Shown one piece after another: positions 7,366 to 13,544 of a stretch of 13,544 bases of DNA. The translations under genes were made by a program, and so were the position numbers. Positions within the stretch are counted from its first letter, which is position 1, and the number at the start of each line of letters is the position of its first letter. Origin of the DNA: JAAYCI01 sp047972265 (GTDB lineage Bacteria; Bacillota; Clostridia; Oscillospirales; Ruminococcaceae); the NCBI GenBank assembly GCA_047972265.1, contig JBKEAM010000015.1, forward strand, positions 1-13,544. The letters are read 5' to 3'. A model generated the notes under the pieces. That model did not search any database, was not told the DNA's origin, and saw only the letters and a list, made by a program, of their open reading frames with translations.

Positions 7366-8222
7366 TGAGTAAGTTTACTTTTGAAAAAGCATTGGATACT
7401 GCGTGGTGCCCCGGCTGCGGAGACCATATGATATTATCTACGTTGGTACAGGTGTTAAACGATATGCAGTTGGACCCCCTCCAAACAGTATTGGTGGGTG
7501 GTATTGGGCAAGCTGCCAAAACCAACCAATATGTAAATGCAAACGGATTTAGCGGCCTGCATGGGCGCTCTCTGCCGGCAGCTGTGGGCATTAAAATGGC
7601 CAACGAGAAACTTACCGTAATTGTAAATACCGGTGACGGTGACTCTTATGGGGAGGGTGGCAACCACTTTTTACATAATATACGCCGCAACGTAGATATT
7701 ACCCATTTTGTGCACGATAACCAAATTTACGGCCTTACCAAAGGGCAAACTTCTCCTACTTCTAACGCCTGCGTGCCCGAAACAATGGGAACTGCCTGCA
7801 ACATGAACCAGCCCCTTAACCCAATGCTGCTTGCTATAGCGGCTGGTGCCACCTTTGTTGCCCGTTCTTTTAGCGGCAAACCACAGCATCTTGCAAAAAT
7901 AATGCAGGCAGCAATTGAACATAAAGGGTATTCTTTGGTGGATATTTTGCAGCCTTGCGTAAGCTTTAATAAGGTAAATACCTTTGCATATTACAACAGC
8001 AGAGTGTACGAACTGGAGGATGGGTACGACCCCACCAATAAGCTGGCAGCTATAGAGCGCAGCATGGAGTTTGATGACAGAATACCGATTGGCATTCTGT
8101 ATCAAAATAAAGGCATCCCCGATTATCAGTCCATACGTCCGGATTTGTATAACGGTATGGCAGTGGGGGACAAAAAAACAGATTCAACCCAAATTGATGC
8201 GTTAATAAACGGATTTGCGTAA
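7365..8222 (+). CDS. korB: 2-oxoacid:ferredoxin oxidoreductase, TPP-binding beta subunit
   Basis: This beta subunit binds thiamine diphosphate and, in most relatives, one [4Fe-4S] cluster that passes electrons to ferredoxin. WCPGCGDH at the N-terminus supplies Cys15 and Cys18, and QPCVSFN supplies Cys198. The position where many relatives have a further cluster cysteine (GIGC) is here GIGQ (Gln49). HGRSLPAAVGIK (66-77) and the TPP/magnesium motif GDGDSYGEGGNH (90-101), ending around HDNQIYGLTKGQ, are clear. Length 285 residues is typical. The ATG at 7365 shares its A with the TAA of the alpha gene (TAATG), and AAGGAGGTG at 7351-7359 is a near-ideal ribosome site, so the two are translationally coupled and made in equal amounts. 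A terminator follows directly, so this is a self-contained two-gene operon. Confidence 0.92.
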   Translation: MSKFTFEKALDTAWCPGCGDHMILSTLVQVLNDMQLDPLQTVLVGGIGQAAKTNQYVNANGFSGLHGRSLPAAVGIKMANEKLTVIVNTGDGDSYGEGGNHFLHNIRRNVDITHFVHDNQIYGLTKGQTSPTSNACVPETMGTACNMNQPLNPMLLAIAAGATFVARSFSGKPQHLAKIMQAAIEHKGYSLVDILQPCVSFNKVNTFAYYNSRVYELEDGYDPTNKLAAIERSMEFDDRIPIGILYQNKGIPDYQSIRPDLYNGMAVGDKKTDSTQIDALINGFA

Positions 8223-8230
8223 TATTTTTA

Positions 8231-8274
8231 AAAGAGTCTCTGCCTTTTTATAAAGGGCAGGGGCTTTTTTTTTA
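8231..8274 (+). terminator. Rho-independent terminator of the oxidoreductase operon
   Basis: AGTCTCTGCCTTT pairs with AAAGGGCAGGGGCT, including two G-T pairs and one bulge, around a short TTAT loop, followed by an unbroken run of nine T. It starts about ten bases after the beta-subunit stop and closes the operon before the fatty-acid region. Confidence 0.9.
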
Positions 8275-8349
8275 TTTGTTTTATAAGAGGGAAATATTGA
8301 AACAAACAAAAATCATCTTATTTACAAGGTTTTTTAAATAACAATCTGC

Positions 8350-8378
8350 TTGCATTTATAAATATGGTATGGTATACT
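8350..8378 (+). promoter_or_regulatory. SigA-type promoter of the acyl-CoA synthetase gene
   Basis: TTGCAT (8350-8355) and TATACT (8373-8378) are 17 bases apart, with TG one base before the -10 box. Transcription would start near 8385. The start of the palindromic operator lies about nine bases further downstream. Confidence 0.75.
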
Positions 8379-8393
8379 GCCGAAGTGAAATAA

Positions 8394-8410
8394 ATAGTTA
8401 GGCTAACTAA
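8394..8410. promoter_or_regulatory. palindromic operator, copy 1 (probable FabT/MarR site)
   Basis: ATAGTTAGGCTAACTAA is a 17-base inverted repeat about a central G with one mismatch at its outer edge (15 inner bases perfect). It lies at about +10 to +26 from the predicted start site, where a bound dimer would block transcription. The same element recurs at 10277-10293 in front of the MarR-family gene. I found no third clear copy in the window. Confidence 0.75.
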
Positions 8411-8560
8411 GTAAAACTGAACTAAAATGTAAAAAAATATCGATAATAAATCAAAAAATAAATTGTGAAAAACAATTATAATTTTTATGTAACTATTTAA
8501 TAGCTGCCAAAAACACGGTAAATGTGCCTTTGACGCTTAGAAACAGGAGATTACAAAGCA
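8411..8560 (+). other. long AT-rich leader of the acyl-CoA synthetase gene
   Basis: If transcription starts near 8385, the untranslated leader is about 175 bases, long for this window. It is strongly A-rich at first. It contains a small hairpin, AATTGT (8461-8466) / ACAATT (8472-8477) with a GAAAA loop, and ends with AACAGGAGA (8542-8550) as ribosome site. No known riboswitch, T-box or attenuator was recognised. A direct repeat of the operator half-sites (ACTAAG, ACTGAACTAAA) follows the palindrome. Confidence 0.45.
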
Positions 8561-10222
8561 ATGATTTTGGAAAAATATGCAGCTGCACAATTTAAGGATT
8601 ATAACGACTTTGTTCAAAATTATCATATTAAAGTGCCGGCAAATTTTAACTTTGCGTTTGACTGTGTAGACGAGTTGGCAGCACTATACCCAGATAAAAC
8701 AGCGCTGGTTTGGTGCAACGATAAAGGCATCCAAAAGGAATATAGCTTTTCGCAAATGGCGGCTCTTGTGGATGCCGCTGCACGTTACCTTTCATCGCTT
8801 GGCATTAAAAAAGGCGATAAAGTAATGCTGATGCTAAAGCGCCGCGCGCAGTTTTGGTTTGTATTGTTGGGGCTTATTAAGCTAGGGGCGGTAGCCATAC
8901 CGGCAACCCATCTGCTTACCAAAAAAGATATTATATACCGCAATAATGCGGCCTCTACCAAGGCAATTATTACAGTAGAGGACGAAGCGATTGTGCAAGC
9001 GGCCGAAAGTGCAATGGAAGAATCGCCCACGGTTACCACTCTTATAAAATTGGGCGAAGCAAGGCCGGGTTGGCATTGTTTAGATGAGGGCATTGCTGCC
9101 CATATGCAGGGAGAAGCTTTACAACGTTGTACCCAAAATACCGATATGATGCTGCTTTACTTTACTTCGGGAACCACCGGAATGCCAAAAATGGTGGCGC
9201 ATAACTTTGTGTATCCGCTGGGGCATATTTCTACCGCACGGTATTGGCACAACCTTGGGCCGGGCAGCCTGCATCTTACAGTTGCCGATACTGGCTGGGC
9301 AAAAGCGGCTTGGGGTAAAATTTTTGGCCAATGGATGTGTGAAGCAGCTGTTTTTGTTTACGACCATGATGTGTTTAACGCGGCAGACCTGCTTTCGGTA
9401 GTAAGCAAACACAAGGTTACCTCCTTTTGTGCTCCGCCAACCGTTTTTAGATTTATGATTAAAGAAAACCTTGCGGCTTATGATTTAAGTGCTCTGCAAT
9501 ATGTTACCACCGCTGGTGAGCCTCTGAATGCAGAAGTATTTTATCAGTTTAAGCAAAAAACGGGCTTGGTGATTCGTGAATGTTACGGACAAACCGAGAT
9601 GACTCCCATTATTATCACCTCACCCTATTCTCAGCCCTGCCCCGGTTCTATGGGGTTGCCCAGCCCCGCGTACGATGTGGTGTTGTTAAATGAAGAAGAA
9701 AAAGAGGTTGGCGTAGGGGAAGAGGGCGAGATTTGCGTAAAAACACAGCTAGCTGCCCAGCCCGGTGTATTTATGGGTTATTACCGGGACGAAAACCTTA
9801 CCAAAAGTATGTGGAAACACGGTATTTATCATACCGGAGATAAGGCATACAAAGATGACGGCGGATATTACTGGTACATTGGCCGGGTAGATGATGTGAT
9901 TAAATCTTCGGGCTACCGCATTGGCCCGTTTGAAGTAGAAAGTGCCCTTATAGAACATCCCGCGGTATTAGAATGCGCTGTAACTGCAGCGCCAGACGAA
10001 GTAAGAGGGCAGGCGGTAAAAGCCAGCATTGTACTTGCAAAAGGGTATCAGCCTACCGATGAGCTGAAAAAAGAACTGCAAAATCACGTAAAAAAAACAA
10101 CCGCTCCTTATAAATATCCGCGCATTGTAGAATTTGTGCAAGATTTACCCAAAACAATCTCCGGCAAAATTCAACGCAGAATCATACGGGAAAAATCTCA
10201 TCAGGAGCAAAAATACCGGTAG
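8561..10222 (+). CDS. AMP-forming acyl-CoA synthetase (medium-chain/MACS-like)
   Basis: The enzyme activates a carboxylic acid with ATP to the acyl-adenylate and then forms the acyl-CoA thioester. All core motifs of the ANL superfamily are present in the 553 residues: phosphate loop TSGTTGMPK (202-210), YGQTE (342-346), YHTGD (423-427), the hinge region GRVDDVIKSSGYRIGPFEVE (441-460), and PKTISGKIQR (530-539) with the catalytic Lys536 of the adenylation step. The N-terminus and the WAKAAWGKIFGQW segment resemble medium-chain acyl-CoA synthetases (ACSM type) more than acetyl-CoA synthetase. Chain length and branching preference cannot be read from sequence. ATG 8561 follows AGGAGA by ten bases. 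The gene has its own promoter and carries the same operator as the fatty-acid operon that starts 101 bases after its stop, so both are probably controlled together. No terminator was seen after it, so some transcripts may continue into fabT. Confidence 0.93.
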   Translation: MILEKYAAAQFKDYNDFVQNYHIKVPANFNFAFDCVDELAALYPDKTALVWCNDKGIQKEYSFSQMAALVDAAARYLSSLGIKKGDKVMLMLKRRAQFWFVLLGLIKLGAVAIPATHLLTKKDIIYRNNAASTKAIITVEDEAIVQAAESAMEESPTVTTLIKLGEARPGWHCLDEGIAAHMQGEALQRCTQNTDMMLLYFTSGTTGMPKMVAHNFVYPLGHISTARYWHNLGPGSLHLTVADTGWAKAAWGKIFGQWMCEAAVFVYDHDVFNAADLLSVVSKHKVTSFCAPPTVFRFMIKENLAAYDLSALQYVTTAGEPLNAEVFYQFKQKTGLVIRECYGQTEMTPIIITSPYSQPCPGSMGLPSPAYDVVLLNEEEKEVGVGEEGEICVKTQLAAQPGVFMGYYRDENLTKSMWKHGIYHTGDKAYKDDGGYYWYIGRVDDVIKSSGYRIGPFEVESALIEHPAVLECAVTAAPDEVRGQAVKASIVLAKGYQPTDELKKELQNHVKKTTAPYKYPRIVEFVQDLPKTISGKIQRRIIREKSHQEQKYR

Positions 10223-10247
10223 CCGTAGGCAGCAGGGTGGATGTTAA

Positions 10248-10277
10248 TTGACAGTTTTTTCATTTCACCGTTATAAT
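10248..10277 (+). promoter_or_regulatory. consensus promoter of the fab operon
   Basis: TTGACA (10248-10253) and TATAAT (10272-10277) both match consensus exactly, with an 18-base spacer. The start site should be near 10284. The last base of the -10 box is the first base of the palindromic operator, so binding there would exclude RNA polymerase. Confidence 0.85.
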
Positions 10278-10293
10278 TAGTTCGGCTAACTAA
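10277..10293. promoter_or_regulatory. palindromic operator, copy 2 (probable FabT/MarR site)
   Basis: TTAGTTCGGCTAACTAA is a 17-base inverted repeat about a central G with one mismatch. It differs from copy 1 (8394-8410) at only two positions, one in the outer base and one in the left arm. It covers the predicted transcription start, and the downstream bases continue with repeats of the half-site (CTAACTAACTAAACTAAAAC). Its position directly upstream of the MarR-family gene implies autoregulation. Confidence 0.8.
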
Positions 10294-10323
10294 CTAAACT
10301 AAAACGGTTGAAAGAGTGATTTT

Positions 10324-10794
10324 ATGAATGATTTAGAAAACAACCTCAATAACCTGCTGGTAAAGGTATACCGTTCTCTCGAAAAGCTGGAGTCTGGCAT
10401 GTTGCGTGCCAGTAAAAACATTAATCTTAGCATTAACGAGATACATATGTTGGAGGCCATCGAAATGTCCTCGCAAGAGGGCAGTGCAAGCATCAGCGAT
10501 ATTTCGGCCTATTTAGATATCAGCCTGCCGTCGGTAACGCTGGCAGTAAACAAGCTGGTTTCTAAGGGGTATGTGACCAAAGAGAGATGCGGAGAAGATG
10601 GCCGCGTTGTACGCGTTGTGCTTACAAGAGAGGGGCATAGAGCCGAACATGCCCACAGATACTTTCATCGGTCTATGGTTCGTTCTGTTACAAAAGAGCT
10701 TACCGAAACCGAGCGCAACGCTTTGCTTAAAGGCGTACAAAAGTTAGATGATTTTTTAGATAGAAATATTCAGAAATATAAGGTGATGCGATGA
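10324..10794 (+). CDS. fabT: MarR-family regulator of fatty-acid synthesis, FabT-like
   Basis: A 156-residue winged-helix protein of the MarR family. The helix-turn-helix is at about 57-84 (ISDISAYLDISLPSVTLAVNKLVSKGYV), followed by the wing, whose tip EDGRVVRVVLTREG (91-104) matches the usual MarR wing. Helices at both ends would form the dimer interface. In streptococci and lactococci FabT heads the same gene order, fabT-fabH-acpP-fabK-fabD, and represses it with acyl-ACP as co-repressor; I infer the same here from context. The ATG at 10324 follows AAAGAGTGA (10311-10319). The last codons overlap the fabH start in ATGA. The palindrome over its own promoter is the likely binding site, with a second one before the acyl-CoA synthetase gene. 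The ligand is not evident from sequence. Confidence 0.85.
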   Translation: MNDLENNLNNLLVKVYRSLEKLESGMLRASKNINLSINEIHMLEAIEMSSQEGSASISDISAYLDISLPSVTLAVNKLVSKGYVTKERCGEDGRVVRVVLTREGHRAEHAHRYFHRSMVRSVTKELTETERNALLKGVQKLDDFLDRNIQKYKVMR

Positions 10795-11753
10795 GCTTGT
10801 CAATTTTGGGAACAGGAAGTGCCCTGCCAAACCTCGTAAAAACAAATGCGGATCTTACAACATTTTTAGATACCAGCGACGAATGGATTCGTACCCGTAC
10901 AGGCATAGGGCAAAGGCATATCCTGCAAGACGAAAGCCTTACCGATATTACGGCATTGGCAGCGCAGCACGCGTTAGAAAACAGCAAAACCAAAATAGAA
11001 GAGATAGATTATATCATCTGTCCCTCTTTTACAGGAGATTATTTGACCCCAAGTTTGTCTTGTTTATTGCAGCAGCGGCTGGGTGCTACATGTCCTGCGG
11101 TAGATGTTAATGCTGCCTGTACAGGTTTTATGTATGGTATGGATTTGGCGGGCGGGCTTTTGGCAGCCGGGCGCGCCAAACGTATACTGATGGTGGCGGC
11201 CGAAGCACTAAGCCGTATTACCAACTGGGAAGACCGCTCTACGGCTGTTTTGTTTGGAGATGGTGCAGGTGCGGTTGTGCTGGCTCCGGGCGATGACTTA
11301 CTTTATTTGCACTTAACCTCTCAGGGGGACGACCGCTTTTTGTACGCCCCTTTTGTAAGCGGCAATTTTCCCGAAGGTCCTAAAGAAAGCAGAGCGCCCT
11401 ATATTTCTATGAACGGCGGCGAAGTTTACAAGTTTGCGGTAAATGCTATTTTTACAGGGCTGCAAAAAGCATTGGACGAAACCGGGCTAAAAACCGAGGA
11501 TGTTAAGCATGTACTTTTGCATCAGGCAAACCTGCGCATTATAGAAGCTGCGCAAAAAAAACTGGGCATCCCGTCCGAGCGTTATGCTATCAATATTCAA
11601 AATGTAGGCAACCTTTCGGCCGCCAGCATCCCGGTGTTAATGGACGAGTACAACCGTAAGGGAGCCTTTGCCGATGGAGATTTAATGGTTTTAAGCGCAT
11701 TTGGAGGCGGCTTCACAACAGGTACAGCCATCCTGCGCTGGAATAAAAAATAA
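10791..11753 (+). CDS. fabH: beta-ketoacyl-ACP synthase III
   Basis: FabH starts each fatty-acid chain by condensing an acyl-CoA primer with malonyl-ACP in the cytoplasm. The 320-residue protein has the complete Cys-His-Asn triad: Cys110 in NAACTGF, His244 in LLHQANLRI and Asn274 in NVGNLSAAS. It also has the early signature DTSDEWIRTRTGI (27-39) and the C-terminal AFGGGFTTG loop (303-311). Length matches the family. The ATG at 10791 overlaps the fabT stop (ATGA), with AAGGTGA just upstream, so translation is coupled. Whether it prefers acetyl-CoA or branched acyl-CoA primers cannot be decided by eye; the nearby acyl-CoA-forming enzymes make that question relevant. Confidence 0.96.
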   Translation: MSLSILGTGSALPNLVKTNADLTTFLDTSDEWIRTRTGIGQRHILQDESLTDITALAAQHALENSKTKIEEIDYIICPSFTGDYLTPSLSCLLQQRLGATCPAVDVNAACTGFMYGMDLAGGLLAAGRAKRILMVAAEALSRITNWEDRSTAVLFGDGAGAVVLAPGDDLLYLHLTSQGDDRFLYAPFVSGNFPEGPKESRAPYISMNGGEVYKFAVNAIFTGLQKALDETGLKTEDVKHVLLHQANLRIIEAAQKKLGIPSERYAINIQNVGNLSAASIPVLMDEYNRKGAFADGDLMVLSAFGGGFTTGTAILRWNKK

Positions 11754-11776
11754 TAAATATTTAAGGAGAACACAAC

Positions 11777-11995
11777 ATGACTACTTTAGAGCAAATTGAA
11801 AAAATTATTGGTGAGTACAAAGATTTAGAGCCCGGTACTTTAAAAGCAGAAACAACATTTGAAGAACTGGAACTGGATAGCCTTGATTTGGTAGATATGG
11901 CTATGGCGTGCGAAGACACCTTTGGCACAACCGTAGAAGTAACCGAAGACCTTAAAAGCATTGGCGATTTAATTGCTTTGGTAGAAAAGAAATAA
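11777..11995 (+). CDS. acpP: acyl carrier protein
   Basis: A 72-residue acidic protein that carries the growing acyl chain on a phosphopantetheine arm. The attachment serine is Ser35 in LELDSLDLVDM, the standard DSL motif at the start of helix II. The helical pattern and length fit the family. ATG 11777 follows AAGGAG (11763-11768), 23 bases after the fabH stop. Fatty-acid synthesis context rules out a polyketide or peptide carrier role in practice, though a genome can carry further ACPs. Confidence 0.96.
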   Translation: MTTLEQIEKIIGEYKDLEPGTLKAETTFEELELDSLDLVDMAMACEDTFGTTVEVTEDLKSIGDLIALVEKK

Positions 11996-12052
11996 ATATG
12001 CCTTAAGAGGGCTTTTGGGTGCGTAAACCAACCATAAAAAGAGGGATAAGCC

Positions 12053-13000
12053 GTGATTCAAACACCATTGTGCAGCTTGCTGCAAATTCAATATCCGGTA
12101 ATTCAGGGCGGTATGGCCTGGATTGCAGACGCAGACCTTGCCTCGGCAGTTAGCAATGCAGGCGGCCTTGGCATTATTGCCGCCATGAATGCAGACGCAG
12201 ACTGGCTGCGTGCAGAAATAAGAAAAGCAAAAACGCAGACGGATAAGCCCTTTGGCGTAAATGTGATGCTAATGAGCCCGTTTGCAGAAGAAGTTGCCAA
12301 TGTTATTGTGCAAGAGGGCGTTAAGGTGGTTACCACCGGCGCGGGCAATCCCGGCAAATTTATGCAAATGTGGAAAGATGCCGGCATTGCTGTAATGCCG
12401 GTAGTGGCAAGCGTTGCCCACGCCCGTATGGTAGAAAGAAGCGGTGCGTCGGCTGTTATTGCCGAAGGTTGCGAAAGTGGGGGCCATATTGGAGAAAGCA
12501 CAACCATGGCCTTGGTACCACAGGTAACAGCGGCTGTTTCTATTCCGGTGGTTGCCGCAGGCGGTATTGGCAATGGGCGCGGCATGGCAGCGGCATTTAT
12601 GCTGGGCGCATGCGGTGTGCAAATGGGTACCCGCTTTTTGGTTGCCAACGAGTGTAATGTGCACCAAAACTATAAAAACAAAGTACTAAAAGCGCGCGAT
12701 ATAGATACAATTGCCACAGGCAAACGTTTGGGGCACCCCTTGCGCAGCATCAAAAGTCCCTTTAGCCGAGAGTACTTTAAAAAAGAGTATGACAGTTCTA
12801 TTTCGGATGAAGATTTAGAAGCTTTGGGCGGCGGTGCATTGTATCGCGCAGCCATTGAAGGTGACGAAAAAACAGGCTGTTTTTTGGCGGGGCAAATATC
12901 GGGTATGGTAACAGCTGAGCAAAGCGCCAAAGAGATTGTACAGCAGGTTTGTGCCGAAGCAGAAGAGTGCCTTAAGGAGGCATGCAAGTGGGTAAAATAG
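12053..13000 (+). CDS. fabK: enoyl-ACP reductase II (FMN-dependent)
   Basis: FabK performs the last reduction of each elongation cycle with FMN and NAD(P)H; it belongs to the nitronate monooxygenase-like TIM-barrel family, unrelated to FabI and insensitive to triclosan in studied species. The sequence shows the N-terminal flavin-binding PVIQGGMAWIA (15-25), NAGGLGII (35-42), GVNVMLMSP (68-76), GCESGGHIG (139-147) with the expected catalytic His145, and VVAAGGIGNGRGMAAAFMLGA with MGTRF (191-195). Length is 315 residues, as in the family. Start GTG at 12053 follows AGAGGGAT, and the protein begins at the usual position. Its 57-base gap from acpP has no terminator. It overlaps fabD by 13 bases. 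A nitronate monooxygenase is the alternative, but operon position makes FabK far more likely. Confidence 0.93.
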   Translation: MIQTPLCSLLQIQYPVIQGGMAWIADADLASAVSNAGGLGIIAAMNADADWLRAEIRKAKTQTDKPFGVNVMLMSPFAEEVANVIVQEGVKVVTTGAGNPGKFMQMWKDAGIAVMPVVASVAHARMVERSGASAVIAEGCESGGHIGESTTMALVPQVTAAVSIPVVAAGGIGNGRGMAAAFMLGACGVQMGTRFLVANECNVHQNYKNKVLKARDIDTIATGKRLGHPLRSIKSPFSREYFKKEYDSSISDEDLEALGGGALYRAAIEGDEKTGCFLAGQISGMVTAEQSAKEIVQQVCAEAEECLKEACKWVK

Positions 13001-13544
13001 CCTTTTTATTTGCTGGGCAGGGCGCCCAATACCCCGGTATGGGCAAAAGCCTGTACCAAACAAGCAGTGCAGCCGCAAAAGTATTTGATGAAAACGAACA
13101 AACACATCCAGGTATTATCAAAGATTGTTTTGAGGCCGACGCACAACGTTTGGCGCAAACCGATGTAACACAACCCTGTTTGTATACGGTAGATTTAGCC
13201 GCTGCCGCCGCTTTGGTGCAGGCAGGCATACAGCCGCAAGGTGTGACCGGGTTTTCTTTGGGAGAAATGGCTGCATTAACCTTTGCTAGGGTCTTTTCTG
13301 CAAGCGAGGGAATCTCTCTTGTATCTAAAAGAGGCGTTTTTATGCAGCAGGCGGCACAGCAAAATTCGGGTACTATGGCCGCAGTGCTAAAGTTAGAAAA
13401 CGAAAAAATAGAAGAAATTTGCAAACAGTTTAAAAATGTTTACCCTGCAAACTACAACTGCAATGGGCAGCTTGTGGTATCTGGCAGCAGCGAAGAAATG
13501 CCGCAGTTTTGCGAGGCAGTAAAGCAGGCGGGGGGCATGGCGCG
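12988..13544 (+). CDS. fabD: malonyl-CoA:ACP transacylase, 5' part (runs off the window)
   Basis: FabD moves malonyl groups from CoA to ACP. About 185 residues are visible, opening GKIAFLFAGQGAQYPGMGKS, the standard acyltransferase N-terminus with the oxyanion-side glutamine in GQGAQ. The nucleophile Ser90 lies in GFSLGE; the residue before it is Phe where E. coli FabD has His. Two start codons are in frame. GTG 12988 is preferred because it lies seven bases after the AAGGAGG at 12974-12980; ATG 12982 is only one base from it. Either start overlaps the end of fabK, so the two are translationally coupled. Usual operon order predicts fabG and fabF next. Confidence 0.94.
   Translation, partial: MGKIAFLFAGQGAQYPGMGKSLYQTSSAAAKVFDENEQTHPGIIKDCFEADAQRLAQTDVTQPCLYTVDLAAAAALVQAGIQPQGVTGFSLGEMAALTFARVFSASEGISLVSKRGVFMQQAAQQNSGTMAAVLKLENEKIEEICKQFKNVYPANYNCNGQLVVSGSSEEMPQFCEAVKQAGGMA

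Noticed and set aside
8427..8533. tiny ATG-TAA and four-codon frames in the acyl-CoA synthetase leader as regulatory minimal ORFs
   Set aside because: No ribosome site precedes any of them, and ATG followed by TAA is expected by chance in such A/T-rich sequence.
12103..12648. 181-codon minus-strand open frame opposite fabK
   Set aside because: It is a shadow of the fabK codon pattern; the product is low-complexity Ala/Pro/Thr without recognisable motifs, and fabK on the other strand is unmistakable.
13255..13275. GFSLGE instead of GHSLGE in FabD as a damaged active site
   Set aside because: The nucleophile serine and flanking glycines are kept, and Phe at this position is, to my recollection, usual in clostridial FabD proteins.

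Overview
This 13.5 kb window looks like chromosomal DNA of an anaerobic low-to-mid-GC Bacillota, most likely a Clostridia/Oscillospirales-type (Ruminococcaceae-like) gut organism. The reasons are the obgE-mrnC pair, consensus SigA-type promoters, strong AGGAGG ribosome sites, a ferredoxin-linked 2-oxoacid oxidoreductase, and a fatty-acid operon in the order fabT-fabH-acpP-fabK-fabD, which uses the FabK-type enoyl reductase. No mobile elements, CRISPR arrays, tRNA or rRNA genes were seen. The taxonomic placement is inference from gene content and protein style.

Region 1 (1-2226) is housekeeping: the 3' part of obgE (ribosome-assembly GTPase), mrnC (Mini-ribonuclease III, 23S rRNA maturation), and yebC behind its own consensus promoter. 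Region 2 (2277-4511) holds a membrane protein with an N-terminal zinc ribbon, a kinase fold, one membrane segment and three extracellular PASTA-like repeats. The kinase fold has lost both catalytic aspartates, so it reads as a pseudokinase. The gene ends in a strong terminator and faces a convergent short-chain dehydrogenase. Region 3 (4512-5284, minus strand) is that dehydrogenase; its N-terminus is split from the rest by a one-base deletion in the Rossmann glycine motif.

Region 4 (5285-8274) has a 377-base AT-rich divergent intergenic stretch, then a two-gene operon for a 2-oxoacid:ferredoxin oxidoreductase (fused gamma-alpha subunit plus TPP-binding beta subunit), with its own promoter and terminator. 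Region 5 (8275-13544) is the fatty-acid region: an AMP-forming acyl-CoA synthetase, a MarR/FabT-like regulator, FabH, acyl carrier protein, FabK and the first part of FabD, which runs off the end.

The most informative non-coding signal is a 17-bp near-perfect palindrome, TTAGTTAGGCTAACTAA-like, found twice: just downstream of the promoter of the acyl-CoA synthetase gene and overlapping the -10 box/start site of the fabT-like operon. It is probably the operator of the MarR-family regulator and ties the acyl-CoA synthetase to the fatty-acid synthesis regulon. A plausible joint role is supply of acyl-CoA primers (from free carboxylic acids by the synthetase, perhaps from 2-oxoacids by the oxidoreductase) to FabH; that link is inferred, not shown.
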